Of a stretch of DNA of 64,000 bases, positions 9,080 through 18,499 are shown piece after piece; position 1 is the stretch's first letter, and each line of letters opens with the position of its first letter. The notes under the pieces were generated by a model. The model had not been told where the DNA came from, ran no database searches, and saw nothing but the letters and a program-made list of their open reading frames with translations. Source of the stretch: DATEPR01 sp963780635. GTDB lineage: Bacteria > Actinomycetota > Actinomycetes > Mycobacteriales > Pseudonocardiaceae. Location: positions 320,368 to 384,367 of the forward strand of contig CAWACW010000014.1 of NCBI GenBank assembly GCA_963780635.1, in the 5' to 3' direction. The translations under genes were made by a program, and so were the position numbers.

Positions 9080-9514
9080 TTAGGATGTCAAACTTCGCAC
9101 GAAGTCATTCGTGTCGGCTTTGATTGCGAAATAAGCTTCGTACAATGCGTCGAATGCGGAACTGAGGGAGTCCTGCAAGGCGAAACCCACCGCTGCCGAA
9201 GCGCGCGCCTGAGCAAAGGCGGTTTCGTACTCATGCTTGCTTGCTCCCCCGTTTTCGACGCGCTCCTGAAGGTCCCAAGCTATATCGTCCAACTGGCCAG
9301 TCAAATTATCGACTTGGCCAACCAAGGACGTATTTGTGAACTCGTTGTGTGCAAGTGAATCGATAGCTTCAGCAATCCTTGCATCCACCAAACCGGAACG
9401 ATCAACGGCCTGCACGCAAGCCCTTTCGATCATTCTGCGGCGAGCATCCGGAGTTGACCGCCTAAGCATCTCCACCAAATTGGGAGAGATCCGCGCTAGT
9501 CCCGGCTGATTCAT
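9080..9514 (-). CDS. Putative immunity protein for the adjacent deaminase toxin
   Basis: A 144-residue protein (MNQPGLARISPNLVEMLRRS and following) predicted to be almost entirely helical, with no membrane segment. Its ATG shares the ATGA overlap (9511-9514) with the stop of the deaminase toxin tip, the usual arrangement of a toxin with its antidote. No known immunity family is recognised. Base composition is clearly lower in GC than the surrounding genes. Upstream start codons within the same frame lie inside toxin sequence. Confidence 0.6.
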   Translation of the reverse strand: MNQPGLARISPNLVEMLRRSTPDARRRMIERACVQAVDRSGLVDARIAEAIDSLAHNEFTNTSLVGQVDNLTGQLDDIAWDLQERVENGGASKHEYETAFAQARASAAVGFALQDSLSSAFDALYEAYFAIKADTNDFVRSLTS

Positions 9515-9885
9515 TTCAATGGACTCCCCGCTTCGCCACCAGCTTCTTCGATAGCCGCAGCACAAGCGGGGCAGATCGGCCGGCCTGCCGCTATCTCGCC
9601 AGGTGTAATGTTGTTAGCCTTCATGTAGTCAAGAATGCTAGTTTCCGCATGTCCATCACTAGTTGCTGTCTCCTCCCCGGATTGGATCATGTCACGAACA
9701 CCTGGCCGCAAGTACCCTCCAGGCTCACTGGTGCCGACGATTCGGCGAGCTGCGCCGCTCGCATCGACCCCGTCACCAACACCCATCGTGACACGCCCCT
9801 TCGACGCGTCTGGCAACGCGTCTTGCAATTCGGAGGCTCGCTCGGCAGGCGTGCCTTGCCCACAGTTGTGCACGAGAACTGCCGC
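9511..9885 (-). pseudogene. Deaminase-fold toxin tip, separated from its carrier by a frameshift
   Basis: After the Hint release motif AVLVHNCGQGTPAE comes a domain of about 115 residues with deaminase zinc-site motifs: HAE within TSDGHAETSILDYM, and CPAC within GRPICPACAAAIEEAGG. These are the expected His, catalytic Glu and two Cys of nucleic-acid or nucleotide deaminases used as polymorphic toxins; the exact family is uncertain. The carrier Hint frame (YYVDA) shifts by one base at about 9890, so the tip is no longer fused unless frameshifting occurs. The tip itself is open to its stop, which overlaps the putative immunity gene. Confidence 0.65.
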
Positions 9886-11160
9886 TGACGGGCATCAACA
9901 TAGTACGTGTGAAGTGTATCGATGGTCAGGTTGTAGGTGACCATTGTAGTCGTGTAGCTGTGCAGCGCCACGATGACCGTCTGGCCGCCACTTGTGGACT
10001 GGAGGTGGCCGCCGATGCGCAGCTGCCGCGCCTGCGTCCACGTGTGCGTGGTGGCGTCCCAGTACAGGTGGTAGGCGGTGCCGGTGATGGTGGCTTGACC
10101 GCTGCCGGTACGCACCGTGACATCGGTGTACGCCCGGTCGTCGTGCGTGACGTGAACAGCCGTCACCTTGTGGGTCTGGTCCTTCGAGCCGGGTCGGGCA
10201 CCGGGTGGGGCGTTGTCGACTGTGTCGCCGACATGAATCTGGTCGATCGGCTTCGTGGTGCCGTCGGCCATCAGGACCAGCGTGCTGCCCTGGAAGCTGT
10301 TTTTGCACGACGCGGCGTCCTCCGGTGCGGACTCGTCGGCGGGGGCGGCGGTCGACTCCTCTGCGGTCTCCGCGTCGTCCCGGCGAACTCTGCGATGTCC
10401 GCGGCGGCGGCTTCCTTGTCGAGATAGCCGGCTCCCGCGTCCGCGGCGATGTCCAATCCGGGTACGACTTCCACGGCGGCTGCGGCGAGGTCGGCGGCGC
10501 CGGCTGCGAGGTTGAGCAAGGCCAGGTTGAAGATGGAGTGCCGTCTGGCGGACGCCCGTTGTGCGGCTACCTCCGCGGCTCGGCGCCTGGCCTGCTCGAC
10601 CGCGGCGTGTGCGGCCGCTACGCGTTCCTGCAGGATGGTGATCGCGTGGTTCCGTTCGCGGACGTACTCGCGCTCTCGGGCCGTCGCGAAATAGCGGCGG
10701 ATAGAGAGCAGTGCGTAGTGCTGTGTCTTGGTGTCGCCTGGCCGTGCGCTGACGAACGCGTTGAGACCCGGGATCGTGTCGTCTACCCGGTCGCCGGTCG
10801 GGTCGGAATGGACAACCGGGTTCTCGTCCGCGTAGGTGTAGCCGTTGAGCGACTGTGGATCACTGGCGTCCGGATCCGGGTCGAGGGAGATGAACTGACC
10901 GATTGTCGGGTCGTATTCGGTCTCCAATGGTGGTCAGGCCGTCGACGCCGTCCACGGGGTCGCCTAAGAATCCGTTCTGGTCTGGCCAGGTCGCGGGCGT
11001 CGATCCGCGCGGTGCGCCGTATGGGCTGAACTGTCGCCAGGTCGGGTTCTGGCCGGTGTTGTCCAGCATGAGTGTGCTGGTGCCGTGCTGGTCGTCGATC
11101 TCGTAGCGGTAGTTGGTGCCCGCGCCGCACTCGGCGGGACGTCACCCTCACGCTCAATGT
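9886..11160 (-). pseudogene. Rhs core and Hint domain, frameshifted carrier of deaminase tip
   Basis: Read leftwards from about 11150: Rhs core (STLMLDNTGQNPTWRQFSPY, WPDQNGFLGDPVDGVDGLTT), a frame change near 10925, the signature YDPTIGQFISLDPDPDASD with LNGYTYADENPVVHSDPTGD, a coiled-coil-like Ala/Arg region, a second frame change near 10380, then a Hint domain (FQGSTLVLMADGTTKPIDQI, AYTDVTVRTGSGQATITGTA, LHTYYVDA). A third frame change near 9890 precedes the toxin tip. The N-terminal Rhs barrel is missing. This is a displaced C-terminal cassette of the type that accumulates downstream of active rhs genes. Confidence 0.8.
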
Positions 11161-11239
11161 CGGCCGATTCCCGTAACGCTCGACGGTCATCGACCGAACC
11201 ATCCATCAACCGGACGTTCCCGCCATCACAAGGTTGGCC

Positions 11240-11689
11240 ATGACACGCATCCCTCTGCTGGTGGCCGCCGGGATGCTGGCCGCACTCGTGGCATGCGCCC
11301 CGGCGACACCGGCAGCACCAACATCGAGCATCGTTCCGGCACCCACCACGACCAGCCAGGCGACACCACCGACCTCGGCGACACCATCGCCCACCGACCG
11401 CACGACCCCGGCGGCACCGACCACGACGCCCTCAACCACGACGCGAACCCCATCACCCACCACTACCCACAGGAAGCCCACCACGCACAGCAGGGCAGCC
11501 TGCCTACGTGACGAGCACGAATGCTACGAGCCAGGCACGAACCACCGGTGTGAGACCGGTAGCTGTGTCGACGCCGCTCGCGGGATCACTCCGGGCGAGA
11601 AGGACGACGCCACCGAGAAATGGCTGAAGGAACATCCCGGTTACTGCGCCGTCGGAACGCAAGGCGCGGTCGCGCCCTGCGAAAGGTAG
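11240..11689 (+). CDS. Small secreted lipoprotein with Thr/Pro-rich linker
   Basis: A 149-residue protein. MTRIPLLVAAGMLAALVACA is a lipoprotein signal peptide with an AALVAC lipobox. A linker of about 60 residues rich in Thr, Pro and Ser follows, then a cysteine-bearing C-terminal domain (CLRDEHECYEPGTNHRCETG, CVDAARGI, YCAVGT, APCER) that probably forms disulfides outside the cell. I start it at ATG 11240; the in-frame TTG six bases earlier is weaker. It is intact, unlike everything beside it, and lies inside the interval between the two left attachment cores. No function can be assigned. Confidence 0.65.
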   Translation: MTRIPLLVAAGMLAALVACAPATPAAPTSSIVPAPTTTSQATPPTSATPSPTDRTTPAAPTTTPSTTTRTPSPTTTHRKPTTHSRAACLRDEHECYEPGTNHRCETGSCVDAARGITPGEKDDATEKWLKEHPGYCAVGTQGAVAPCER

Positions 11690-11886
11690 GCGTCACCGCC
11701 GGTCCTGCCGTCGATGTCGACGGCAGGACGACGGAGCTGGGCTAGACAGCGCGGCCGCGCTGCTCGCGCGAACATGCCACGTCGCCATCACATCGGTTGA
11801 GATCACCCGCCGGAGTGGCGCCCATCGCGGCGACATCCGCACCAGTGATCTGCGCATCCGAGCGCAATAGATTGATCACGGTGCGC

Positions 11887-12385
11887 GTCGATCTCCACCA
11901 AGCCAGCATCGGGTGCAATAAGGGAGCCGCGAATGAGTGCAAGCGTGGGGTCTCTGAGCGCTGTGCCGACACAGATTCGCTGGTACACAGCCAAAACGAC
12001 CAGTTCAGCGAACCCACAAGCGCCAGGCCAGGTGTCTCTGAGACCGCTTGGAGCGGTGACACATCGGGTTTACGCTGGTCAAAGTGGTGAAGGTGGGCGC
12101 AGTAGGTTTCGAACCTACGACCCCCGGCTTGTAAGGCGTAACCCCACCAGCGCTGTACCGATTAGGACATTCGCAGGCTATCAACGAGCGCAAGCCCTAC
12201 AGTTGTGGGCTTTCTAAACGATCTTCTTCAATGCTCTGGGTCCGCGAAGAACCGCAGGTCGAAGGTGCAACACCTGACAGTCTAGCGGGAGTCCGGGGTA
12301 GAGCCCATCGATCGCGACGCGGTACCTCGACCTTCGTACGACGATCCACTCGTCTGAGCCGCAGGTAGCGGCCCACGTCTACTCT
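11887..12385. repeat. Direct repeat copy B around an attachment core
   Basis: This is the second copy of the roughly 500-base repeat also found at 8514-9015. It contains AGCGCTGTGCCG at 11957-11968, a one-mismatch version at 12149-12160, the 42-bp core at 12093-12134, and the same right flank. Bases 12386-12600 to its right show no gene and lead into an oxidoreductase relic. Confidence 0.75.
12093..12134 (-). other. Attachment-site core, copy B (3' half of tRNA-Val-like)
   Basis: Identical over 42 bases to 8721-8762 and 63959-64000, with an intact T-arm and 3' acceptor strand but no 5' tRNA half. If the integrase at 62917-63867 uses this site, it would be the left end of an element of about 51.9 kb whose right end is the copy at the window edge. 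Confidence 0.75.
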
Positions 12386-12599
12386 CCGTGTCGACGCAGG
12401 GCCTCGCACCCCTGGTGCGCCAACGCCCGATTGCTGCCCCAGCCGCAGCCCACCCTCGAATACGACGTCAAATTAGACCGACGGTCATTCCAGCGGCGGA
12501 CAATTTGATGTGTAACTTCAGACGACTACGAAAATGCTGAATAAGGTCCCGGTGGTGGTTCAGTGAGCCCTGAATTTGGCAGCCCAGTCGGCGTTGACG

Positions 12600-13704
12600 T
12601 GATCGGCCTGTCTACGCGAGCCGCCTGGCCCAGGACGGACTTGACCTGATCGAAGGTGAGGCCACTTCACCGGGCCGAAGACGATCGAGATCGCCCTGAC
12701 GAGCGGCGGGACACGGCATTTCAGCGGCTCGGTGTTCGTCATCGACGCCGGCACCCGGCCCAGGCCACTCACGGTCAGCGGCATCGGCGACGTTCGCGTG
12801 CTGGATTCCACGTCGATCATGGAGCTGGACGAGCTTCCTGAGCACCTGATCATCCTGGGCGGGGGCTATATCGGCCTGGAGTTCGGCAGATGTTTCGCCG
12901 GTTCGGCAGCGAGGTCACCATCAGCCAACGAGCCGAGCGGCTCCTGACCGTCGAGGACGAGGACGTCGCGGACGAGGTCGCCGCCATCCTGCGGGACGAG
13001 GGCATCACGGTGCTGACGTCCTCGACGCCGGCCCGGATCGAGCCGGCCGACGGTGGTCGTCTTCGGCTGACCGTACGCACGGCGGACGGCGAGCGACAGA
13101 TCGACGGCTCCCACCTGCTCTCGGCCATCGGCCGGGTCCCGAACACGGACGCGCTCGCCCCTGACGCGGCCGGCATCCGCCTGGACCATCAGGGCTTCAT
13201 CGAGGTGGACGAGTACCTCGAGACCAGCGCTCCCGGCATCTACGCGATGGGCGACGTCAAGGGCGGCCCAGCCTTCACCCATCTGTCCTACGACGACTAC
13301 CGGATCCTGCACGCCAACCTGATCGAGCGGGAGAAGGTGAGCACCCGCGACCGGATCGTGCCATACACGGTGTTCATCGACCCGCAACTCGGCCGCGTCG
13401 GGATGACCGAGCGCGCCGCCATCGCACAAGGACGCGCCATCCGCGTCGCCAAGCTCCCGATGGGCGCGGTCATCCGGGCCATCGAGACCGGCGACACGGG
13501 CGGCTTCATGAAGGCCGTCATCGACGCCGACAACGGGCAGATCCTGGGATGCGCCGTGCTCGGCAGCGAGGGCGGCGAGATCATGAGCACGATCCAGGTC
13601 GCCATGCTGGGCAAGCTCACCCACACCGACATGGCGAACGCGATCTTCACCCACCCACTGGTGGCGGAAGCCTCAACACGCTCTTCGCGATGTTCGAGGA
13701 CTAG
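12600..13704 (+). pseudogene. FAD/NAD(P) disulfide oxidoreductase (mercuric reductase-like), truncated
   Basis: The relic lacks the N-terminal FAD-binding fold and redox-active cysteines. It begins around YASRLAQDGLDLIEGEA, shifts frame near 12679 (FTGPKTIEIALTSGG), reads LPEHLIILGGGYIGLEFGR (the NADPH-binding glycine motif), shifts again near 12895 into FGSEVTISQRAERLLTVEDE, and continues through GIYAMGDVKGGPAFTHLSYD and the dimerisation domain. A last one-base loss near 13665 removes the true end (LNTLFAMFED, stop at 13702-13704). It was a dihydrolipoamide dehydrogenase/MerA/RclA-type flavoenzyme and is not functional now. Confidence 0.8.
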
Positions 13705-13843
13705 TCGACATCCAAGTCAGGAGCGAGCAGACCTGACCGACGCGCAGTGCGGGCGGGGTGCCAAGGTCGAGCGTGAGACACGATGACCTCCGGCTGCGGG
13801 TGAGCGGACGCCGACCAGACTTTCCGGCTCACCAGCCGTCAAC

Positions 13844-14932
13844 TTACCCGGCCGCATCCATGGGCCCACCCGCCGAAGCCGCGGGGGCACGCAGCGGTGC
13901 CGTGGCGAACTCGCGCACGCCTTCGCCGAAGGAGATGGCCGAGCGAAAGCCCAAGCGGCGCCACGCCTTCGCCGGGTCGGCCACGACGTGCCGGACGTCA
14001 CCCGGGCGGGCACCCCCCACGACACGCGGCGCGGGGCCGTTCATCGCCGTCGCCAGCGCACCGGCCAGCTCGCCGATCGTGTGCGGGTCGCCCGAGCAGA
14101 CGTTGACCGGCTCGCAGGTGCTGTCGGGTGCAGGTGTCTTGAGCGCGAGGACATTGGCTCGTGCGACGTCGTGGACGTGCACGAAGTCCCTGCGTTGCCC
14201 ACCGTCCTCCAGGACCGTCGGCTCCCGGCCCGCCTCCAGTGCGGATCGGAAAATGGACGCGACACCGGCATAGGGGGTGTCCCGTGGCATGCGGGGGCCG
14301 TACACGTTGTGGTACCGCAACGCCCACACGCCGCCACCGGTCTGGCGGGCCCAGGCCGCGGCGAGATGTTCCTGGGCGAGCTTGGTCGCCGCATAGGTGC
14401 TACGCGGGTCCAGCGGTGCGTCCTCGGGCACCAGACCGTCCACGAGGGACGCACCGCAGACCGGACACGGTGGGTCGTACCGACCGGCGTCGATGTCGGG
14501 GCGGCGTCGTGGCCCGGCGCGCACGACCCCGTGCTCCGCACAGTGGTACCGGCCCTCGCCGTAGACGACCATCGAACTGGCCAGGGTGAGCCTGCCGATA
14601 CCGTGTGTGTGCATCGCCGCGAGCAGGACGGCGGTGGCGAGATCGTTGTGCGCGGCGTATTCCGGCGCGTCGGACGGGTCGACGCCGTGCCCGACCATCG
14701 CGGCCTGATGGCACACGGCATCGATCCCGGGCAGCACCCGGTCCAGTACGCTACGGTCGCGCACATCGCCCCGGACGAACTCGTGGCGTCGCGTCCACTC
14801 CGGCGGCTCTGCGCCACCGTGCGCCTGCGGCAGCAGAGCGTCCAGCACGACGACCTCGTCGCCCTGGTCGGCCAGCAGATCGGCGACGTGGGACCCGACG
14901 AACCCGGCAGCACCGGTGACCAGCACACGCAT
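13844..14932 (-). CDS. NAD-dependent sugar epimerase/dehydratase (extended SDR)
   Basis: A 362-residue Rossmann-fold enzyme acting on a nucleotide sugar. MRVLVTGAAGFVGSHVADLL carries the GxxGxxG cofactor motif, ASSMVVYGEG supplies the catalytic Ser region, and YAATK is the Tyr-xxx-Lys dyad. The C-terminal substrate-binding part reads RRDFVHVHDVARANVLAL. Between about residues 125 and 165 is an insert with CPVC and a nearby upstream Cys-His pair (YHCAEHG), possibly a small metal site, which is seen in some actinobacterial GalE-like proteins. It is divergently placed, 44 bases from the start of the membrane-protein operon, so the two probably share a promoter region and one glycan pathway. Confidence 0.8.
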   Translation of the reverse strand: MRVLVTGAAGFVGSHVADLLADQGDEVVVLDALLPQAHGGAEPPEWTRRHEFVRGDVRDRSVLDRVLPGIDAVCHQAAMVGHGVDPSDAPEYAAHNDLATAVLLAAMHTHGIGRLTLASSMVVYGEGRYHCAEHGVVRAGPRRRPDIDAGRYDPPCPVCGASLVDGLVPEDAPLDPRSTYAATKLAQEHLAAAWARQTGGGVWALRYHNVYGPRMPRDTPYAGVASIFRSALEAGREPTVLEDGGQRRDFVHVHDVARANVLALKTPAPDSTCEPVNVCSGDPHTIGELAGALATAMNGPAPRVVGGARPGDVRHVVADPAKAWRRLGFRSAISFGEGVREFATAPLRAPAASAGGPMDAAG

Positions 14933-14976
14933 CAGCCCACCCTAGAGCAGCGGCATTCCTCGCACCGGACACCACC

Positions 14977-16374
14977 ATGACAACCTCTGTCACCACCGAA
15001 CGCCCTGGCGCACGTCGCCGATTCCCCTACGCCGATGTTGCCGGCGCAATGCTGGCGATGGCACTGGTCGCGGCGTCCACTCTGGTCATCGTCCGTGGCC
15101 ACTGGTACTCCTACCTGCGGATCTACACGTGGGCGCCGCCGCTGTTCGGGTACTGGCACCCCCACCTCGGACCGGGAACACCTGCCGCGATCGTGATCGG
15201 TCTCGCCGGCGTCCGCTACGGGCCTGGCCTGGCGATGCGGTGGCGATGGCGGACGCTCACGATCGTGTCCTATGTGGTGGGCGTCGCGTGGACCATCGCC
15301 GTGCATCTCGTGGACGGCTGGCAACGCGGTGTGCCCGGACGGCTGGCCACCGGGGACGAATACCTCGTCGACGTGCCGCGGATCCTGCACTCCCCCGGCT
15401 TCCTACGGGAGTTCACCAGCCACATTCTCGCCGGCAGGGCAGGATCGTGGGCTGTGCACGTGTCCGGCCACCCACCGGGCGCGACCCTGGTGTTCGTGTG
15501 GCTCGCACGGATGGGGCTGACGGGGCCTGTGCCTGCGGCATTGGCGTGCGTGCTGATCGGCGGGCTGGCCACGGTAGCGGTGCCGGCGACCATCCGGGCC
15601 CTGGGCGACGAGCGGGTGGCCCGGGCCGTCGTGCCGTTCCTGGCACTGTTTCCGGGCGCGGCCATCGCTGGAGTGTCCGCGGACTGGCTGTTCACGGGCG
15701 TGACATCGACCGGCGTCGCACTGCTCGCGGCCGGTGCGACGCGGCTGCGTGCGACATCACCGCGCTGGGCCCTGCGCCCCGCGCTGACCTGCGCCGCCGC
15801 CGGGCTGGTACTCGGGTATTCGCTGTTCCTGTCCTACGGGCTGGTGGTGTTCGGCTTGGTGCCGCTCGCCGTGGTGTGCTCAGCGCGAAGCGTGCGGGCC
15901 GTGCTGCCCGCCGTGCTCGGCGTCGCCGTCGTCGTCGGGGTGTTCGCCGTGTCCGGCTTCTGGTGGTTGGACGGCTACCAGCTGGTCGTCCTGCGCTACT
16001 ACCAGGACGTCGGCCGTACTCGACCGTATGACTACTGGGTCTGGGCGAACATCGCCGCGTTGGCGTTGACCGCCGGACCTGCCACCGCGGTGGGCGTGCG
16101 TCGCGCCGCTGTCCGGCTGATCGCCGCGATACGCGACCGCACGTGGCCACGTCACCTGATCGTGCTGGCTGTGACGGTCGCCGCGTCGGTCGCCGTGGCG
16201 ATCGCGGACGAGTCAGGTCTGTCCAAAGCGGAAACCGAACGCATCTGGCTGCCATTCGCGGTGTGGCTCGTCGCCGCCACGAGCCTGATCCCGCCGCGGT
16301 ATCGGCGCTGGTGGCTGGCCGCACAGGTCGTCACCGCGCTCGTGGTGAGGCACCTGCTGTGGGTCCAGTGGTGA
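14977..16374 (+). CDS. Polytopic membrane protein, possible GT-C-type glycosyltransferase
   Basis: A 465-residue protein with roughly 10-12 hydrophobic helices (for example MLAMALVAASTLVIVRGHWY, VPAALACVLIGGLATVAVPA, AGLVLGYSLFLSYGLVVFGL). The large loop after the first pair of helices contains acidic and histidine residues (DEYLVDVPRILHSPGF, HVSGHPPGA), as in many lipid-linked-sugar glycosyltransferases, but no diagnostic motif is certain. It heads a set of genes for a glycosyltransferase, a DUF2064 protein, a methyltransferase and an oxidoreductase. A cell-envelope glycan role is inferred from these neighbours. After its stop come 153 bases before the next gene, so a second promoter there is possible. 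Confidence 0.6.
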   Translation: MTTSVTTERPGARRRFPYADVAGAMLAMALVAASTLVIVRGHWYSYLRIYTWAPPLFGYWHPHLGPGTPAAIVIGLAGVRYGPGLAMRWRWRTLTIVSYVVGVAWTIAVHLVDGWQRGVPGRLATGDEYLVDVPRILHSPGFLREFTSHILAGRAGSWAVHVSGHPPGATLVFVWLARMGLTGPVPAALACVLIGGLATVAVPATIRALGDERVARAVVPFLALFPGAAIAGVSADWLFTGVTSTGVALLAAGATRLRATSPRWALRPALTCAAAGLVLGYSLFLSYGLVVFGLVPLAVVCSARSVRAVLPAVLGVAVVVGVFAVSGFWWLDGYQLVVLRYYQDVGRTRPYDYWVWANIAALALTAGPATAVGVRRAAVRLIAAIRDRTWPRHLIVLAVTVAASVAVAIADESGLSKAETERIWLPFAVWLVAATSLIPPRYRRWWLAAQVVTALVVRHLLWVQW

Positions 16375-16527
16375 CTCACATCTCATCGGCCGGTCGGTAA
16401 GAAGTCCGTCTCGCGCGACACTCACGTTGAGTCGAATTCTGTGCCCGGCAGGCCAGCGAAGCCCGTTAGATTTCGGTAAGCCACTTCGAGTTGCCGCTCG
16501 TTCGTTCACGCTCCTAGGGTCGCATTC

Positions 16528-17193
16528 GTGACCGACGGAAGTACCATTGTGGACATCGTGCTGCCCTGTCTCGACGAAGCCGCGGCGCTGCCCCAGGTGT
16601 TGCGAGCTCTGCCCCCAGGGTACCGGGCGATCGTCGTGGACAACGGTTCGACCGACGGCTCCGCGGCCGTCGCCGCGAGTCACGGGGCCGTCGTCGTGCA
16701 CGAATCCCGCCGCGGCTACGGCGCCGCCGTCCACACCGGAATCGAAGTGGCGAGCAGCTCCGTCGTCTGTGTACTCGACGCGGACGGGTCGGTGTCGCCT
16801 ACCGTGCTGCCCGCGATGGTCGATCCGGTCCTGTCCGGACAGGCCGACCTCGTCGTGGGCCGCCGGGTGCCCACAACGCGCGACGCCTGGCCATGGCACG
16901 CGCGAGCCGCGAACGCCACACTGGCAGCGCTGATGCGACGAAAGGGCCTGCCGGTGCACGACATCGGCGCGGTCCGCGTCTTCCGCAGGGCCGCGATGCT
17001 CGCGCTCGAGGTGCGCGATCGTGGTTTCGGCTACCCCCTCGAGGTGCTGCTGCGCGCCCAGGCTGCCGGGTGGCGGGTGGCCGAACTGGACGTGCCCTAC
17101 GGCCCTCGCGCCGAGGGCACGAAGTCCAAAGTGACCGGGTCGGCGCGGGGCACGGCTCGCGCGATCCGCGACATGGCCGGAGTGCTGCGGTGA
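16528..17193 (+). CDS. Family 2 glycosyltransferase
   Basis: A 221-residue cytoplasmic GT-A enzyme of the dolichyl/polyprenyl-phosphate sugar synthase type. It starts at GTG 16528 and opens VDIVLPCLDEAAALPQVLRA. VVDNGSTDGS is the nucleotide-binding segment, VCVLDADGSV supplies the metal-binding Asp-x-Asp, and DLVVGRRVP follows. There is no membrane anchor, so the sugar is probably handed to a lipid carrier or membrane protein such as the upstream polytopic product. Its stop shares the GTGA overlap with the next gene. Confidence 0.8.
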   Translation: MTDGSTIVDIVLPCLDEAAALPQVLRALPPGYRAIVVDNGSTDGSAAVAASHGAVVVHESRRGYGAAVHTGIEVASSSVVCVLDADGSVSPTVLPAMVDPVLSGQADLVVGRRVPTTRDAWPWHARAANATLAALMRRKGLPVHDIGAVRVFRRAAMLALEVRDRGFGYPLEVLLRAQAAGWRVAELDVPYGPRAEGTKSKVTGSARGTARAIRDMAGVLR

Positions 17194-17864
17194 CGCCGTT
17201 CTGCCTGCTGGTCGTGGCGAAGGCACCGGTACCGGGGTACGCCAAGACACGGCTGTCCCCTCCTGCCACCACGGAACAGGCCGCGGCGATCGCCGCGGCC
17301 GCGCTGCTGGACACGCTCTCAGTGGTCGACCAGCTCCGCGGCGCCGCCCCTGTCCTCGCACTGACAGGTGATCTTCAGCTCGCGTCGGACGCGCCACGAC
17401 TCCGCTCGGCCCTCGCCTCGTGGCCGGTCATCCGGCAGCGTGGCACGGGCCTGGGTGACCGGCTGGCCAACGCTCACGTGGACGCCTCGGCGCTGTGCGA
17501 CGGCCTGCCGGTCGTCCAGATCGGCATGGACACCCCACAGGTGACTACCGAAGTCCTGACCGCGATGGCCGTCGGCCTTACCGGTCACGACGTGGTGCTC
17601 GGCCCCGCCGCGGACGGCGGCTGGTGGGGTCTGGGGCTGCGCGAACCGGCCAAGGCCGCGGCACTGCGGGCAGTACGGATGTCCCGCGCGGACACCGCCG
17701 TCCATACGCTGGCCGCACTGACCCACGACGGATCCCGGGCGAGCCTGGCCGCGACACTGTCGGACGTCGACACCATGGCCGACGCCCTGGACGTGGCCGC
17801 GATGATCCCGGGGAGCCGGTTCGCCGCCGCGGTCGCCCAGGTCGGCGAGGGAGTGTCCGGATGA
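17190..17864 (+). CDS. DUF2064 / TIGR04282-type glycosyltransferase-fold protein
   Basis: A 224-residue protein starting at GTG 17190, overlapping the GT2 stop by four bases. LLVVAKAPVPGYAKTRLSPP is the N-terminal signature of the DUF2064 family, VVQIGMDTPQVTTEVLTAM supplies the conserved Asp, and VLGPAADGGWWGLGL is the second family motif. These proteins resemble nucleotidyl- or glycosyltransferases; the substrate is not known. The constant pairing with a GT2 and a SAM methyltransferase in actinobacteria suggests a small-molecule or lipid glycoside pathway. Confidence 0.75.
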   Translation: MTPFCLLVVAKAPVPGYAKTRLSPPATTEQAAAIAAAALLDTLSVVDQLRGAAPVLALTGDLQLASDAPRLRSALASWPVIRQRGTGLGDRLANAHVDASALCDGLPVVQIGMDTPQVTTEVLTAMAVGLTGHDVVLGPAADGGWWGLGLREPAKAAALRAVRMSRADTAVHTLAALTHDGSRASLAATLSDVDTMADALDVAAMIPGSRFAAAVAQVGEGVSG

Positions 17865-18499
17865 ACGGCACCGCGGTAGCCGACATCCGCCCGTTCGATG
17901 CTGCCCTGCGTGGCGCTGTCTGCGTCCTGGAACTGGCCGACGGCGAGCGACTCGAACTGCCCGTGAGCCGCTGGCACGACGCACCGGACGCCTTCGACCG
18001 GCTGCTGCTGTCCCGGTGCGCCGGGCGGACCCTGGACATCGGCTGCGGCCCGGGCCGCCTGACCGCGGCGCTGGCCGGGCAGGGCCTCCCGGCGCTCGGC
18101 GTCGATGTCTCCCGGGTCGCCGTCGAGCTCACCCGCCTGCGCGGTGGGCGAGCGATCCGATGCGACGTGTTCGGGGACGTCCCCGGTGCCGGGCGGTGGG
18201 ACCGGGTGCTGCTGGCCGACGGGAACATCGGCATCGGCGGCGATCCTGTCGCGATGCTGCGTAGGGTCGCCCAGTTCCTCACCGGCGGTGGAACCGCGCT
18301 CGTCGAACTGGACGCACCGGGGACCGGCGTGCGCACCGGGCCTGCCCGGCTGGCCGGTCAGGCGGGCTGGTTCCCGTGGGCGAGGGCGGGCGTCGACGCG
18401 GCCCACGAGCTGACCCGCCGGACCGGTCTCACGGTCCGTTCGGTGACCTGCCTGGACGGCCGCTGGTGCGCCGAGCTGGTAAAGGAGGCAGACCGGTGA
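17861..18499 (+). CDS. Class I SAM-dependent methyltransferase
   Basis: A 212-residue protein whose ATG overlaps the preceding stop (ATGA at 17861-17864). TLDIGCGPGRLTAALAGQGL is the SAM-binding motif I, with the acidic residue of motif II in LGVDVSRVAVEL, and LLADGNIGIGGDPVAMLRRV forms the post-motif region. The acceptor is unknown; position in the operon suggests a sugar or lipid intermediate. A strong ribosome-binding site (AAAGGAGG) for the following gene lies in its 3' end at 18481-18488. Confidence 0.75.
   Translation: MNGTAVADIRPFDAALRGAVCVLELADGERLELPVSRWHDAPDAFDRLLLSRCAGRTLDIGCGPGRLTAALAGQGLPALGVDVSRVAVELTRLRGGRAIRCDVFGDVPGAGRWDRVLLADGNIGIGGDPVAMLRRVAQFLTGGGTALVELDAPGTGVRTGPARLAGQAGWFPWARAGVDAAHELTRRTGLTVRSVTCLDGRWCAELVKEADR

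Noticed and set aside
1..13704. Sequencing error as the cause of the many frameshifts on the left
   Set aside because: Very long genes from 13.8 kb onward are free of indels; truncations and IS junctions in the same region show genuine decay. Single indels could still be errors, which read-level data would settle.
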